Shown: positions 1 through 9,446, counted from the first letter of the stretch. The stretch: DNA of 64,000 nucleotides from Holophagaceae bacterium (GCA_016720465.1 JADKKO010000001.1:248001-312000); one strand, 5' to 3'. Translations and numbers: made by a program. Notes: generated from the letters alone by a model not told the origin.

Positions 1-549
1 CAACTGGATGGGATCCAGGCCCTCGGCTTTCAACGCGTCTCCGCCTGGAATCTGTTTGCCGCCGCGCCAGGCGAGGCCTTCTCCCACGAGCAGCAGGGCC
101 ATGTGCGCGAGCGGGGCGAGATCGCCGCTGGCGCCGACGCTGCCCTGGCAAGGGACGACCGGCAGAACATTCTGGTTCAGGCAGGCGGCGAGCAGATGGA
201 TGGGTTCGGGGCGGATGCCGCTGTGGGCCCGCAGCAGGCAGTTGATGCGCGCGGCCATGAGCGCGCGTGTCTGGTCCAGGGGCAGCGGTTCGCCCACGCC
301 GGCGGCGTGGCTGCGGATGAGGTTGAGCTGCAATTGTTGAAGCTGGTCCGGCGGGATCACGACCGTGGCGAACTGTCCGAAACCCGTGTTGATGCCGTAG
401 ACCGTGCGGCCCTCCGCCAGGATCCGGTCGATCACGCGGCGGTTCTCCGAAACCGATGCGAGCGCTGAGGGGGCGAGTGAAACGGCCTCCCCCGCCGCAA
501 TGCGGGACAGTCCTTCGGCATTCAGATCCAGGCCATTCAATTCAATCAT
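1..549 (-). CDS. hutH: Histidine ammonia-lyase, N-terminal 183 residues (runs off the window)
   Basis: Catalyses the non-oxidative deamination of L-histidine to urocanate, the first step of histidine degradation. Reading the minus strand from the ATG at 549 gives an open frame to the window edge. It contains the family hallmark GSVGASGDLAPLAHMALLL, whose Ala-Ser-Gly cyclises into the MIO electrophile, and the upstream YGINTGFGQFA block typical of the aromatic amino acid lyases. The C-terminal two thirds lie outside the window. No strong Shine-Dalgarno precedes the ATG (GGGTAG is the best match). No other hut gene is visible, so an operon cannot be judged. Phenylalanine or tyrosine lyases share the MIO motif, but histidine lyase is by far the commonest bacterial form. 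Confidence 0.93.
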   Translation of the reverse strand, partial: MIELNGLDLNAEGLSRIAAGEAVSLAPSALASVSENRRVIDRILAEGRTVYGINTGFGQFATVVIPPDQLQQLQLNLIRSHAAGVGEPLPLDQTRALMAARINCLLRAHSGIRPEPIHLLAACLNQNVLPVVPCQGSVGASGDLAPLAHMALLLVGEGLAWRGGKQIPGGDALKAEGLDPIQL

Positions 550-653
550 TTTTCTACCCGTAAACAGCCATTCTAGCTGGTTTCAACGGGCTCGACGGGT
601 CTCAGAGCGTGTCTTGAAATTCCACAGCGCCCCGCTGGGAGCGCCGGGCTCCA

Positions 654-1925
654 TCAACTGGGCACGCTGGCGCCACGGTGCACGTTGCGCAGCGTCAGCG
701 CCAGCACCAGGCCCAATCCCACGGTGGCCGTGGCGATGAAGTAGGGCGACGCATAGCCCCATTTCGCGAAGGCGAAGGTGCCCACGGCGGGGCCGATGAT
801 CCGGCCCAGCCCCTGCATGGCTCCCATGGCGCCGAACAGGCTGCCCTGTTCCTCGGCGGGAGTGAGCTGGGAAGCCAAGGCGCTGGTGGCGGTGCTGTTC
901 ATGCCTGATCCCCAGGACAGGGGCACCATCAGGAGCAGGAAAGGCCATTTCCAGGGCGAGGAGGGAAGGAATGGCAAGGTGCAGGCCATCAGGGCGAGAC
1001 CTGAAAGGACCGCCACCCGCTCGGGAATCCGCTTGCTCACCACACGGACCAGTCCGCCCTGATACAGGACGATCAAAATGCCGATGAAGGCGAACAGGTA
1101 GCCCACCTCCCGCTGGCCGAACCCGAAGCGCGCATGGGCCAGGAGGCTGAAGGTGCCCTCCATCATCGCGAAACCGGACATGGCGAGCAGCGCGATGAAT
1201 AGCAATTGCGCCATGCCAGGCGTCCTCAACGCGACCATCAGCGCGTGCCCGCGGCTCTCTTTGGCCTTGGCCATCGCGCGCAATTCGGGTGTGAGCGTTT
1301 CGGGCAGCCAAGCCAGCACGAAGGTCGCTGCCAGGAAGGACAGGCCTGCGGCCACGAAGAAAGGCAGGTGCCAGCCGTGCTGCGCCAGCATGGATTCGCC
1401 GAACTTCGAGCCTGCCAGCACACCCGCCAGGGCGGGGCCGATCACGAAACCCAGGCCAAATGCCGCGCCGATCATGCCCAGCAGCCGAGAACGTTCCTCG
1501 GGCTTGGACCCGTCCGTCATGGCCGCCTGCGCCACGGCGATGTTGCCGCCGGTGATTCCGTCCAGGACCCGGGCCGCGAGCACCCATTCAAATCGCATGG
1601 TGAGGGCCATCATCAGGTAGCCGACCGCGGATCCCATCAGCGAGATCCAGAGCACCGGCTTCCGGCCGACCTGGTCGGAGATGCGCCCCAGAATCGGGGT
1701 GGCGATGAACTGCATCACCGAAAAGCTGATGAAGACGACGCCCGCCCAGAATGCGCCGACATCCTGCAGGCGCATCCAGCCCGTCACGGCCTGCATCCAT
1801 GGGGCCTCTCCCTGGGCCGCGATGGATTCGGCGTAGAGCGGCAGGATGGGAATCACGATGCCGAATCCCAGCAGATCCATGAAGACCGTCAGGAAGATGG
1901 CCATTCGGGCTTTTCGATCAGTCAT
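654..1925 (-). CDS. MFS drug-efflux transporter, TetA/DHA1-like
   Basis: A 423-residue polytopic inner-membrane protein of the major facilitator superfamily. It has the usual size for 12-helix drug:H+ antiporters of the tetracycline/multidrug group. Helix 1 carries FMDLLGFGIVIPILPLY, the helix 2-3 loop carries the motif A signature GRISDQVGRKPVL, and helix 5 carries GFVIGPALAGVLAG (motif C). These are the defining antiporter motifs. Start ATG at 1925 is preceded by GGAG at a good distance. The gene stands alone between hutH and an ABC exporter. Substrate cannot be inferred: chromosomal TetA-like proteins often export unrelated amphiphilic compounds. Confidence 0.85.
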   Translation of the reverse strand: MTDRKARMAIFLTVFMDLLGFGIVIPILPLYAESIAAQGEAPWMQAVTGWMRLQDVGAFWAGVVFISFSVMQFIATPILGRISDQVGRKPVLWISLMGSAVGYLMMALTMRFEWVLAARVLDGITGGNIAVAQAAMTDGSKPEERSRLLGMIGAAFGLGFVIGPALAGVLAGSKFGESMLAQHGWHLPFFVAAGLSFLAATFVLAWLPETLTPELRAMAKAKESRGHALMVALRTPGMAQLLFIALLAMSGFAMMEGTFSLLAHARFGFGQREVGYLFAFIGILIVLYQGGLVRVVSKRIPERVAVLSGLALMACTLPFLPSSPWKWPFLLLMVPLSWGSGMNSTATSALASQLTPAEEQGSLFGAMGAMQGLGRIIGPAVGTFAFAKWGYASPYFIATATVGLGLVLALTLRNVHRGASVPS

Positions 1926-2021
1926 CCGTGTTCTCCAACCTTCAAGGATACCGGGCCGATCAGGGAATCAGGAATGCTCATTCCTCGATTTCGAGACGGC
2001 AGCCATCGGGGTTGAAGTGGC

Positions 2022-2158
2022 AAGTCGAAAAGTCGAAAAGTCGAAAAGTTGAAAAGTTGAGGAGTCGAGAGCTTCAAGCCACACTCTTTTAACTTTTCAA
2101 CTTTTCGACTCTTCGACTCTTCGACTCTTCGACTCTTCGACTCTTCAACTCTTCAACT
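2022..2158. repeat. Octanucleotide repeat array with complementary arms
   Basis: The gap between the MFS gene and the ABC permease holds a left arm (2022-2078) of AAGTCGAA-type units and a right arm (2084-2158) of CTTCGACT-type units. The arms are each other's reverse complement, so a transcript could fold into a long imperfect hairpin. The right arm has about five exact GACTCTTC copies followed by degenerate CTTCAACT copies. The array ends about 4 bp from the stop codon of the permease gene. No gene is seen in the rest of 1926-2162. Confidence 0.85.
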
Positions 2159-2162
2159 ACGA

Positions 2163-3221
2163 TCACGCCCACCTGAACCGCTTCACCGCGAGGCCGAAGC
2201 AGAGGGCGGTCCAGACGAGGATGATCCCGAGTCCGGCAACATGGCTGGTGAGCGCCGCGCCATCGTTGTAGACGGCCCGGAGCGCCTTCAGGAAGGGCGA
2301 GAGGGGCAGGGCGATGACGGCCTGCTGGAGCCATTTCGGCGCCGCATCCAGGGTGAAGTAGACGCCGCTCAGGAACATCATCGGGAAGAACAGCAGGTTC
2401 GAGATGGCGGCGTAGGTTTCGCTGGTCTCCGCGAAACTGGACAGCGCGAATCCCATGGCCATGAAGCAGGCCGTGCCCGCCACCATCACCACGCTCAGCA
2501 GGACGTAGGACCCCTGGTTCTCGATACCGAACACCAGGCGTCCGACGATGAGCAGGAAAATGGTCTGGATCAAGGTGACGGTGAGGCGGTGCATCACCTG
2601 GCCCATGAGGAAGATCCACTTGGGGAGCGGTGTCACGGCGAGCCGGCGGAATTTCCCTTTTTCGCGGTAGCTCACATTCACCATGCCCACGGCGAACAGC
2701 CCCATGCTCATCAGGTTCATGCCCAGCAGGCCCGGAAGCAGGAAGGCCGCGTAATTGGCCGCCTTGGCATGGCCCGGGCTCTCGGTGCTCACGGGGATGA
2801 GCTTCGGCATGGGCTGCCCCTGAAGCTGCGATTGCGAGATGAGAAAGGCCTGCTGGACGATCTGCGCAGTCATCTGGCCCTGGGCCACGAGATAGCTGTT
2901 CACCTTCATGCGGAAGCCGTCGCCGGCGGGTTCGACCTGCACCGCGGTCTCGCCCTTGGTCCACCTGGCTTCGGCCTCTTCCGGCGGCAGCGGGATCAGC
3001 TTCGTGGGAAAGGTCTCCAGGGTCTTCAGCAAGGCCACGTCCTTGGGCGCCATCTGGACCGGTTGGACCCAGACAACGCTCAGCTTCGGGGCGTCGCCGC
3101 CGCGGAAAATCACGCCGAAGCCGAGCAGCATGAGGACGGGGAAGGCGAAGGTCCAGAACATCGCCACCCGGTCGCGGCTGTAGAGTTTCCATTCCATCAA
3201 GAACTGGCGCCAGAGAAGCAT
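2163..3221 (-). CDS. ABC-2 type exporter permease
   Basis: A 352-residue membrane protein forming the transmembrane part of an ABC-2 exporter with the ATPase encoded just upstream. It shows the class architecture: one N-terminal membrane helix after MEWKLYSRDRVAMFW, a large extracytoplasmic domain (about residues 45-165), then five or six hydrophobic segments in the C-terminal half. The block AISNLLFFPMMFLSGVYF is typical of ABC-2 permeases. The ATG at 3221 is preferred over an in-frame TTG four codons upstream. It lies 45 bp downstream of the ATPase stop, consistent with one transcript. Substrate is unknown; drug, lipid or Na+ export have all been seen in this class. Confidence 0.85.
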   Translation of the reverse strand: MLLWRQFLMEWKLYSRDRVAMFWTFAFPVLMLLGFGVIFRGGDAPKLSVVWVQPVQMAPKDVALLKTLETFPTKLIPLPPEEAEARWTKGETAVQVEPAGDGFRMKVNSYLVAQGQMTAQIVQQAFLISQSQLQGQPMPKLIPVSTESPGHAKAANYAAFLLPGLLGMNLMSMGLFAVGMVNVSYREKGKFRRLAVTPLPKWIFLMGQVMHRLTVTLIQTIFLLIVGRLVFGIENQGSYVLLSVVMVAGTACFMAMGFALSSFAETSETYAAISNLLFFPMMFLSGVYFTLDAAPKWLQQAVIALPLSPFLKALRAVYNDGAALTSHVAGLGIILVWTALCFGLAVKRFRWA

Positions 3222-3266
3222 GTTCACCACCAAGGAAAATCAGGTCGTATAGGGGCTTGCGTGAAT

Positions 3267-4187
3267 TCAGTCTCTTAAGCTGTGGCCGGTCTTTTGAAGG
3301 AAGACATCCTCGAGTGTGGCCCGCCGCACATGCACTTGCCGATAGGGGATCCTTTCCCTTTCCGCGGCTTCCAGGAGTTTCGGCAACAGGGATTTCGGGT
3401 CCGGGGTCGGGATTTCCCAGAGGTCTCCGCGCAGTTGGATCGGAGTGCCGAGGCGTGATTGAAAGGCCTCCTTGGCGGGGGCCTGGCCCTCGAAACTCAG
3501 TTCCACCACGCTCGGTATGGCCAATTGCGAGATGAGCTCCGCCGGCGTTCCCTGGGTGAGCACCTTGCCGTGGTCCATGATGGCCAGGCGGTCGCATAGC
3601 GCCTCGGCCTCGTCCATGTAGTGCGTGGTGAGGATCACGGTCCTGCCCTCGGACTTGATATGCCGGACCACCTCCCAGAGGCTTTGCCGCGCCTGGGGAT
3701 CCAGGCCCGTGGTGGGCTCGTCCAGGAACACCAGCTCCGGGTCGTTCACCAGGGCCATGGCCAGCGCCAGCCTCTGCATCTGGCCGCCGCTCAGGGTGAT
3801 GTGGTAGGCATCGGCCTTGTCCGTGAGCTGCACCAGCTCCAGAAGTTCATCGGCGGTCCGAGCCTTGGGGTAGTATCCGCCGTAGAGGGTCAGGGCCTCC
3901 CGCGGCGTGACTTTGTTGAAGAGAGACGTGCTCTGCAATTGAACGCCGATGCGGGCCCGGATTTCCGATCCATGCTGTTTCCAGTTGAGGCCGAGGATTT
4001 CCATTTCTCCGGAATCCGGGTGTGTCAGGCCCTCGATCATCTCCAGGGTGGTAGTCTTGCCCGCGCCGTTGGGACCCAGCAGGCCGAACACTTCTCCTCG
4101 CACGACATCCAGGTCCACGCCCGCCACGGCCAGCACCTTGGGGTATTGTTTTTTCAGCCCGCGGACGCGGAGTGCCAGCTCGCTCAT
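3267..4187 (-). CDS. ABC exporter ATP-binding protein
   Basis: A 306-residue cytoplasmic ATPase that energises the ABC-2 permease encoded 45 bp downstream. Walker A GPNGAGKTT lies near residue 40, the Q-loop in IGVQLQSTSLF, the ABC signature LSGGQMQRL near residue 133, Walker B LVFLDEPTTGLDP next, and the H-loop in VILTTHYMDEAE. The C-terminal extension of about 80 residues is usual for DrrA/CcmA-type exporters. ATG at 4187 has a GAGG Shine-Dalgarno. Multidrug or antibiotic export is plausible but not shown by the sequence. Confidence 0.9.
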   Translation of the reverse strand: MSELALRVRGLKKQYPKVLAVAGVDLDVVRGEVFGLLGPNGAGKTTTLEMIEGLTHPDSGEMEILGLNWKQHGSEIRARIGVQLQSTSLFNKVTPREALTLYGGYYPKARTADELLELVQLTDKADAYHITLSGGQMQRLALAMALVNDPELVFLDEPTTGLDPQARQSLWEVVRHIKSEGRTVILTTHYMDEAEALCDRLAIMDHGKVLTQGTPAELISQLAIPSVVELSFEGQAPAKEAFQSRLGTPIQLRGDLWEIPTPDPKSLLPKLLEAAERERIPYRQVHVRRATLEDVFLQKTGHSLRD

Positions 4188-4309
4188 GAATGCCTCGTGG
4201 AATCCATGATGCCATCGGGGGGAGCATCAGTCGCAATCGCATCGGCGAACCGGCGGCCGGAACCGGTGAGCGGCGCCTGGAAAACTGGATGCCGCGGCGG
4301 TCTTCGTCC

Positions 4310-4507
4310 CTAACGCCCCAGGAACACCTGGCAGGCCATCCACAATGGCAAACCCACTCCACCGGCCGCCACCAGGGGAAACTCGAAAATCATCAGCATG
4401 GGCAGCCATCGTTCCGGACGGCGCCGCCGGAGGAAGACCACGCTGGCCGCGAAGATGAACAGCACCGGCACTTCGATGGCGATGAATGGCAGCAGCAGCG
4501 GGTGCAT
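4310..4507 (-). CDS. Small two-helix membrane protein of unknown function
   Basis: A 65-residue protein with two hydrophobic segments (about residues 3-22 and 34-60) separated by a basic loop, VFLRRRRPERW. The ATG at 4507 is chosen because GGGAG lies six bases upstream; an in-frame codon at 4528 has no such signal. It lies between the ABC ATPase and a membrane-anchored protein on the same strand. The positive-inside rule places the loop in the cytoplasm with both ends outside. No family is recognised. Confidence 0.6.
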   Translation of the reverse strand: MHPLLLPFIAIEVPVLFIFAASVVFLRRRRPERWLPMLMIFEFPLVAAGGVGLPLWMACQVFLGR

Positions 4508-4564
4508 GGAGGCTCCCAACGCCCCCAAACATGGGCCCGGGAACAGGCCTGCGCCAGTGCCTTT

Positions 4565-5065
4565 TCAGAGCCCCTGGATGATCATGTGGTCCAGGTTTCC
4601 CGGCCCGGCCTTGGGTTTCCATACCGGGCTCACGGGCACGGTCTGGGGATTGTCATGCAGGGTGTTGCTTCCCTTGTCCCGGTAGATGCCCGTCACCAGG
4701 ACCACCCCTTCCGCCGTGGCGTGGCTGCCGTCCAGATACACGGTGCCCAGCCGGGTGCCGGCCGGCCCGCTGACGAATGCGGGAGCCGCGGCTTCGTAGG
4801 GATTTCTCCGGCTGGAATGGCCGGATTTGGCCTGGAAGGCGCGGATGGCGTTCTCGGCCACCCGGTTCCAATCCACCTGGTCCTGCCGCGTGGAACTCTG
4901 TGCTTTGCTGGTGGCGTCTTCGAGCAGCGGGACGAGCTCCTTGAGCGCGGCCTCCGTGGCCTGCTGCGTGGCGATGGCAGGGTCCGAGGACGGCCTGTCC
5001 TTCAACCCGAACCAGGCCGCGACTCCGACCACCACAACCACGGCACCGATGACCTTGGGATTCAT
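4565..5065 (-). CDS. Membrane-anchored hypothetical protein
   Basis: A 166-residue protein that begins with a short lysine-containing N-terminus and one hydrophobic helix (VIGAVVVVVGVAAWFGL), which acts as an uncleaved anchor or signal. The remainder is probably periplasmic. It ends in a compact domain with GTVYLDGSHATAEGVVLV, which looks like a small beta-rich module. ATG at 5065 has an AAGGAG Shine-Dalgarno at ideal spacing, which excludes the longer open frame upstream. It lies 40 bp downstream of ispE on the same strand, so cotranscription is likely. No family is recognised. Confidence 0.7.
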   Translation of the reverse strand: MNPKVIGAVVVVVGVAAWFGLKDRPSSDPAIATQQATEAALKELVPLLEDATSKAQSSTRQDQVDWNRVAENAIRAFQAKSGHSSRRNPYEAAAPAFVSGPAGTRLGTVYLDGSHATAEGVVLVTGIYRDKGSNTLHDNPQTVPVSPVWKPKAGPGNLDHMIIQGL

Positions 5066-5105
5066 AGCGCTCCTTCTCGGGGATCCACCCCAATTCCACC
5101 ACAGA

Positions 5106-5948
5106 TCAATTCCCGGCGGTCCAGATTCCCCAGGACGGGTGGGCCAGGCGCAATCCGCCAGCGGCCATGTTCCGCTCCTCCGCGGTCCCGAAGCGGGCGG
5201 CCCAGCAGGAACCAGAACCGCAAAGCAGAGGTTCGCCGCCGCATTCCAGGAGCGCCTGCCGGACCTCCGCGAGCGGAGGGCAGACATAGATCGCCGCTCC
5301 GGTGAGATCATTCCGCCAGGGCGGGGCCTGGCGGTCCCCGAGGCCAGGCAGCGCCTCCGGAAACGGATATCCCAGCGAGGAGAGCGCCCGGTAGACCGAG
5401 GGCGTGCCCACATGGAGGTCCGGATGGACGATCAGGATCGGCTCCAGCGGGATGTCCCGGAGCGGGAAGACGCGCTCGCCCCGGCCGAGGCCCAGCACGC
5501 TGCCGCCCAGGATGAACAGGGGCACGTCCGATCCCAACGTGGCGGCCTGCTGCATCAAGGCTGCCTGCGAAAGGCCCAGGCCGAACATGTCATTGCCGAG
5601 CTTCAAGGCCGCGGCGGCATCGCTGCTTCCACCGCCCAGGCCGCCGCCGTGGGGGATCCTTTTTTCGAGATGCAGCGTTGCGGGGAGGGATTTCCCGGCG
5701 ATCTGCTCGAGCCTTTGCCAGGCCCGCAGCACCAGGTTGGATTCGTCCACCTCAAGCCCTTCGGACTTGGGTCCAGAAAGGGTGAGGCTCAAGGTGCCGG
5801 CGGGCTCGGCGCGCAGCGTGTCGGTCAGCTCCGCGACCCCGTCCAAGACGGTGGTCACCAATTCCAGCTCATGGAAACCGTCCGGCCGGCGCTCCAGGAT
5901 GCCGAGATACCGGTTGAACTTGGCTGGCGCCTGGATGCTCAAGGACAT
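5106..5948 (-). CDS. ispE: 4-diphosphocytidyl-2-C-methyl-D-erythritol kinase
   Basis: GHMP-family kinase that phosphorylates CDP-methylerythritol at the 2-position with ATP, a cytoplasmic step of the MEP isoprenoid pathway. The product is 280 residues, normal for IspE. It begins with the family N-terminal block APAKFNRYLGIL, has the ATP-binding loop PHGGGLGGGSSDAAAAL near residue 95, and a C-terminal GSGSCWAARF block. The ATG at 5948 is preferred to an in-frame codon 18 bp upstream because the family begins just before APAK. The start is 48 bp from the stop of the upstream protein kinase gene. Confidence 0.93.
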   Translation of the reverse strand: MSLSIQAPAKFNRYLGILERRPDGFHELELVTTVLDGVAELTDTLRAEPAGTLSLTLSGPKSEGLEVDESNLVLRAWQRLEQIAGKSLPATLHLEKRIPHGGGLGGGSSDAAAALKLGNDMFGLGLSQAALMQQAATLGSDVPLFILGGSVLGLGRGERVFPLRDIPLEPILIVHPDLHVGTPSVYRALSSLGYPFPEALPGLGDRQAPPWRNDLTGAAIYVCPPLAEVRQALLECGGEPLLCGSGSCWAARFGTAEERNMAAGGLRLAHPSWGIWTAGN

Positions 5949-5996
5949 GGCTCCACCATAACCCAAGCAGGCATGGCCAGGAGCAGGTGCTGGAAT

Positions 5997-8900
5997 TCAC
6001 GCTCCCGCGCTCTTCGCGGCCTCCTCCAGCAGCGGTTGCCATTCGCGGCGCAGCAGCGGGTTGGCCTTCAAGGCGGCCTCGAATTCCCCACGGGCGGCCT
6101 GGGCATCTTCCTGCCGGGATTTCGCATCCTTCTGGGCGTTGGAACGGTTGATCAAAAGGGCTCCGCGAAGGGCCTTCGCTTCGGCCTGGTTGGAATTCAG
6201 CCTCATGGATTGGTCGATGGCCTCCAGCCCCATCCTCAGCGGTGAAGCCGCATCCGCCCTGGCCCTGAAGGCGAGGGCGGCCTGGGCCAGGGCAAGCCGC
6301 GCGCGCAGATTCAGGTTGATGGTCGTCTTGGCGCTGTGGAACTCCGCTTTTTGCAGGAGCGATTCCGCTGATCTGATGAACCCCGGCGCCGCGGCCGGCT
6401 GCAGGCGCGCCAGCAGCAGCTCGATCGCCACCTTGCGCTCCCACAGGGATGGCGACGTGGCATCGCGCTTCAAGGCGGCGTCCAAGGCTGCACGGGCCTC
6501 GGCCAGGACCGGTCCGTAGGGCCGATTCCGCTCCGCTAGAAGTTCAGCCTTCAGTTGAAGGATGTCGGCGAAGGTCGCCGCGATTTCGCCATAGTCCCGG
6601 TTGATTTCACGGGAACGCCGGGAGGCCTGCTCGGCATCCTCCAGGGGCTTCCAGGGCTCCTGTCCGGTTTCGCGGAGGTAGGTGGCCTTGAGCAGCCAAG
6701 CCTGGGCCTGGTGGACCATGGCCTGCGGCATGGCGGGGTTGCCCTTAAGGGCCGTCTGGAAATGTCCGAGGGCCAAATCGATGTCCGGCCGCGGATCCTC
6801 CCCGTGGGTGTGCCGGTAGGTGGCCAGCAGGTTCCGCACGGTGCCCCGCTCATCCCAGGCATCCGCTAGGTTCGGGTTCAATTCCACGGCCTTGGCCAGG
6901 CTGGCGTCGGCCTGTTCGAGGGTCTGCCTGGGGTCCTCGCCGCGGTCGTTCTGCATTCCGGCCATCAGGCTCAGGGCATTGGCGATATTGTTGTAAGCCT
7001 GGATGAAGTCGGGATCCAGTTCGATGGCTTTCCGGAAAGCCGCCACGCTCGCCTCAAGGTCGGGCTTGGGGTCGCCGCCCGTCCTGAATCGCGCTTCGGC
7101 CCGGATGCCATGGACCACCCCCATGTTCCGGTAGATGACCGAGCTTCGCGGATCCAGGGCCTTGCCCCGCTCCAGAACGGACTCCGCTTTCTGGAGCGCG
7201 GGTTCGCCGTCGGCGCCATGGCTGGTCTCCTGCTGGGACAAATACCAGCAGGCGGTGGACAGGCTTTCAATGTTCCGTATATCCATCGGATCGCGGCGGA
7301 CGGCCTCCTCGGCAGCCGCGACGGAGGCTCTCAATTCCACCCGGCCGTCGCTCCCGTGGTTGGCGAGGTCGCTCGCGCGCTGCCAGCGCAGGCGGGCTTC
7401 GACCGCGTGGGTTTCGGCGCGCTCAGGATCCGCCCTCCGGGCCTCCCGCAAGGCTGCCATCCCTTTGGTGAACGGAACTTCGGTGGACTGGCCCTGCTCC
7501 CCGCTCACGATCATTTCCACCAACAGGGACTTGGCCTTGCCCAGGAACAGGGAATCGTCGCTCCGGGCGATGGGTAGGGCACGGTCGTAGGCTTCTTCGG
7601 ATTTGCGGACTGCTTCGACCACCGCCACATATTCGCCCCGCTCCGCGAGGGAGCTTGCCCGGGCCCACCAGATCTGCCCTTCCAGGGCGATGGCCTCGTA
7701 GAACCAGGGAATCTGTTTTGAAGCAGCCACCGCTTTCACCAACGCTTCGTCAAAGCGTTCTTCCTGCAGGGCGATGAGGCCTTCGATGTAGGCGCCCGAC
7801 CCGGAAAGGCTCCGGCCGGCTTGGAGATAGCGCAGGGCCGGATCCCGAAGCTCCGCGGCCAGGGCCTGTTTCCGTTTGGCTCTTTGGGCGGGATCCTGGA
7901 TCTTCCGAGCTTCGGCCAGGGCCTGCTGGTACAGGCCCGCGAGGGATTGCCCTAACGGCAGGGCGGTTTCGGGCGTGCGGTTTCCGAGTTTCCAGGCGCG
8001 TTCCAAGGCCTTCCGGGCCTCCGGCAGATTCCCCAGGGCCAGATGCCCCCGGCCGAGCGCGGTGTTGCCCGGACCTTCAGCCAGGGCGCCCAACTGCTCC
8101 ATCCGGGCGGTAATGGACTTCATCCGCTCGATGACCAGGGTTTTTTCCGTCCGGAGGTCATGCATGGGGAGCAGGTGCCCATAGCGCAGGATGGCATCGA
8201 TCTGCTCAGCATCCTGCCCGAACCGCTGGGCCAGTGCCGCCTGCTCCCGGGACCGCAACGCCGTCCGGATGCCCCAGGCTCCCAGGGCCAGGGCCAGCAG
8301 GATGGAGCCTGTGATCAATGAACTGGCCACCGGATATCTGCGGACCCGCCGATCGAGCCGCTGGAGCGGTCCGATCTGGCGGGCCTTGATGGGTTCTCCG
8401 TCCAGGAAGCGGCCCAGATCGTCCGCCACCGCCTGGGCGGATTCGTAGCGCTTGGCGGGATCCTTTTCCAGGCACTTCAAGGTGATGCTCTCCAGGTCCG
8501 CCGGAAGGCTCGGCACGAGCTGGCGCATGGGCCTGGGTTCCTCCGTCAGGATCGCCACCAGGACGTCCATGGAAGACTTGGCTTCGAAGGGACGCTTTCC
8601 CGTGAGGATTTCGTAGAGCGTCGCGCCCAGGGAATAGACATCGCTGCGCCGATCCACCGCGACCTGGTCGCCCCTGGCTTGCTCCGGGGCCATGTACGCG
8701 GGTGTGCCGACGATCATCCCGGTCTGGGTGAGCCCGCTCGTCTCCTGCACCCGGGCCAGGCCGAAATCCATCACATAGGGCTGGAGGCGGCCGTCGCCGC
8801 CTCGTTCCACCATGATGTTGCTGGGCTTGATGTCCCGGTGGATCAGGCCCAATCGGTGGGCGGCGTGGAGGCCCTCGGCCGTCCGCCGGATCAAGTCCAC

Positions 8901-9446
8901 CTTGGCCTCGAGCCCCATGCTCCCGAAGCAATCCAGAAGAGGTTTTCCGTCGATGTATTGCAGGGCGATGTAGGGTTGGCCGCGCCATTCCCCGACCTCG
9001 TAGATCCGGCAAACGGCTTCGTGCTCGACCCTGGCCTGGGCCTGGGCCTCCACGGCGAAGCGGCGGGGCGCGGTGCCGGAACCGGCCGAGACGAATTTCA
9101 GGGCCACCAGACGGCCGAGTTTCCGGTCCTGGGCCTTGTAGACCCGGCCCATGCCGCCCTGGGCGATGAACCCGAGGACCTCGTACCGCTCCCAGCCGGC
9201 AAAGGAGGCTTCCAGGGCCGTCAGATCAGGGTCCTGGGTGGGTTCAGCCTGGGTCGGTAGCTGGGAAGGGTCATTGGATTCCAGGTCGAGCCCAGCGCTG
9301 AGTTGATCCACCTGGGCCTGGGAGATGCGGCCGGATTGGATCAGGAATTCCAGACTCATGTTTCCGAGTTCCAGCTCCTCGAGCGAGAGCAATCCCAGGG
9401 CCTGGGCCTTGCGCAGGAGACTGGTTTCGCGGGGCTTTTCGTCCAT
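5997..9446 (-). CDS. Membrane-anchored serine/threonine protein kinase with TPR repeats
   Basis: A 1149-residue Hanks-type (PknB-like) kinase. After a helical N-terminal segment (1-85), the kinase domain (about 88-360) shows the glycine loop AQGGMGRVYKA, catalytic Lys117 in VALKF, the catalytic loop HRDIKPSN with Asp205, Asp227 in MDFGLA, and the activation segment ending GTPAYMAPEQ. All catalytic residues are intact. One membrane helix follows (about 371-393, YPVASSLITGSILLALALGA). A long C-terminal region has many TPR-like helical pairs, such as AFRKAIELDPDFIQAYNNIA, and should lie outside the cytoplasmic membrane. Eukaryotic-like kinases with TPR sensor regions are abundant in Acidobacteriota. 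The gene is divergent from ahcY. Substrates and signal are unknown. Confidence 0.92.
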   Translation of the reverse strand: MDEKPRETSLLRKAQALGLLSLEELELGNMSLEFLIQSGRISQAQVDQLSAGLDLESNDPSQLPTQAEPTQDPDLTALEASFAGWERYEVLGFIAQGGMGRVYKAQDRKLGRLVALKFVSAGSGTAPRRFAVEAQAQARVEHEAVCRIYEVGEWRGQPYIALQYIDGKPLLDCFGSMGLEAKVDLIRRTAEGLHAAHRLGLIHRDIKPSNIMVERGGDGRLQPYVMDFGLARVQETSGLTQTGMIVGTPAYMAPEQARGDQVAVDRRSDVYSLGATLYEILTGKRPFEAKSSMDVLVAILTEEPRPMRQLVPSLPADLESITLKCLEKDPAKRYESAQAVADDLGRFLDGEPIKARQIGPLQRLDRRVRRYPVASSLITGSILLALALGAWGIRTALRSREQAALAQRFGQDAEQIDAILRYGHLLPMHDLRTEKTLVIERMKSITARMEQLGALAEGPGNTALGRGHLALGNLPEARKALERAWKLGNRTPETALPLGQSLAGLYQQALAEARKIQDPAQRAKRKQALAAELRDPALRYLQAGRSLSGSGAYIEGLIALQEERFDEALVKAVAASKQIPWFYEAIALEGQIWWARASSLAERGEYVAVVEAVRKSEEAYDRALPIARSDDSLFLGKAKSLLVEMIVSGEQGQSTEVPFTKGMAALREARRADPERAETHAVEARLRWQRASDLANHGSDGRVELRASVAAAEEAVRRDPMDIRNIESLSTACWYLSQQETSHGADGEPALQKAESVLERGKALDPRSSVIYRNMGVVHGIRAEARFRTGGDPKPDLEASVAAFRKAIELDPDFIQAYNNIANALSLMAGMQNDRGEDPRQTLEQADASLAKAVELNPNLADAWDERGTVRNLLATYRHTHGEDPRPDIDLALGHFQTALKGNPAMPQAMVHQAQAWLLKATYLRETGQEPWKPLEDAEQASRRSREINRDYGEIAATFADILQLKAELLAERNRPYGPVLAEARAALDAALKRDATSPSLWERKVAIELLLARLQPAAAPGFIRSAESLLQKAEFHSAKTTINLNLRARLALAQAALAFRARADAASPLRMGLEAIDQSMRLNSNQAEAKALRGALLINRSNAQKDAKSRQEDAQAARGEFEAALKANPLLRREWQPLLEEAAKSAGA

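Noticed and set aside
583..1587. Long open frame antisense to the MFS transporter
   Set aside because: It lies wholly in another frame of a well-supported transporter gene, has the arginine/glycine/proline-rich composition of high-G+C shadow frames and no Shine-Dalgarno.
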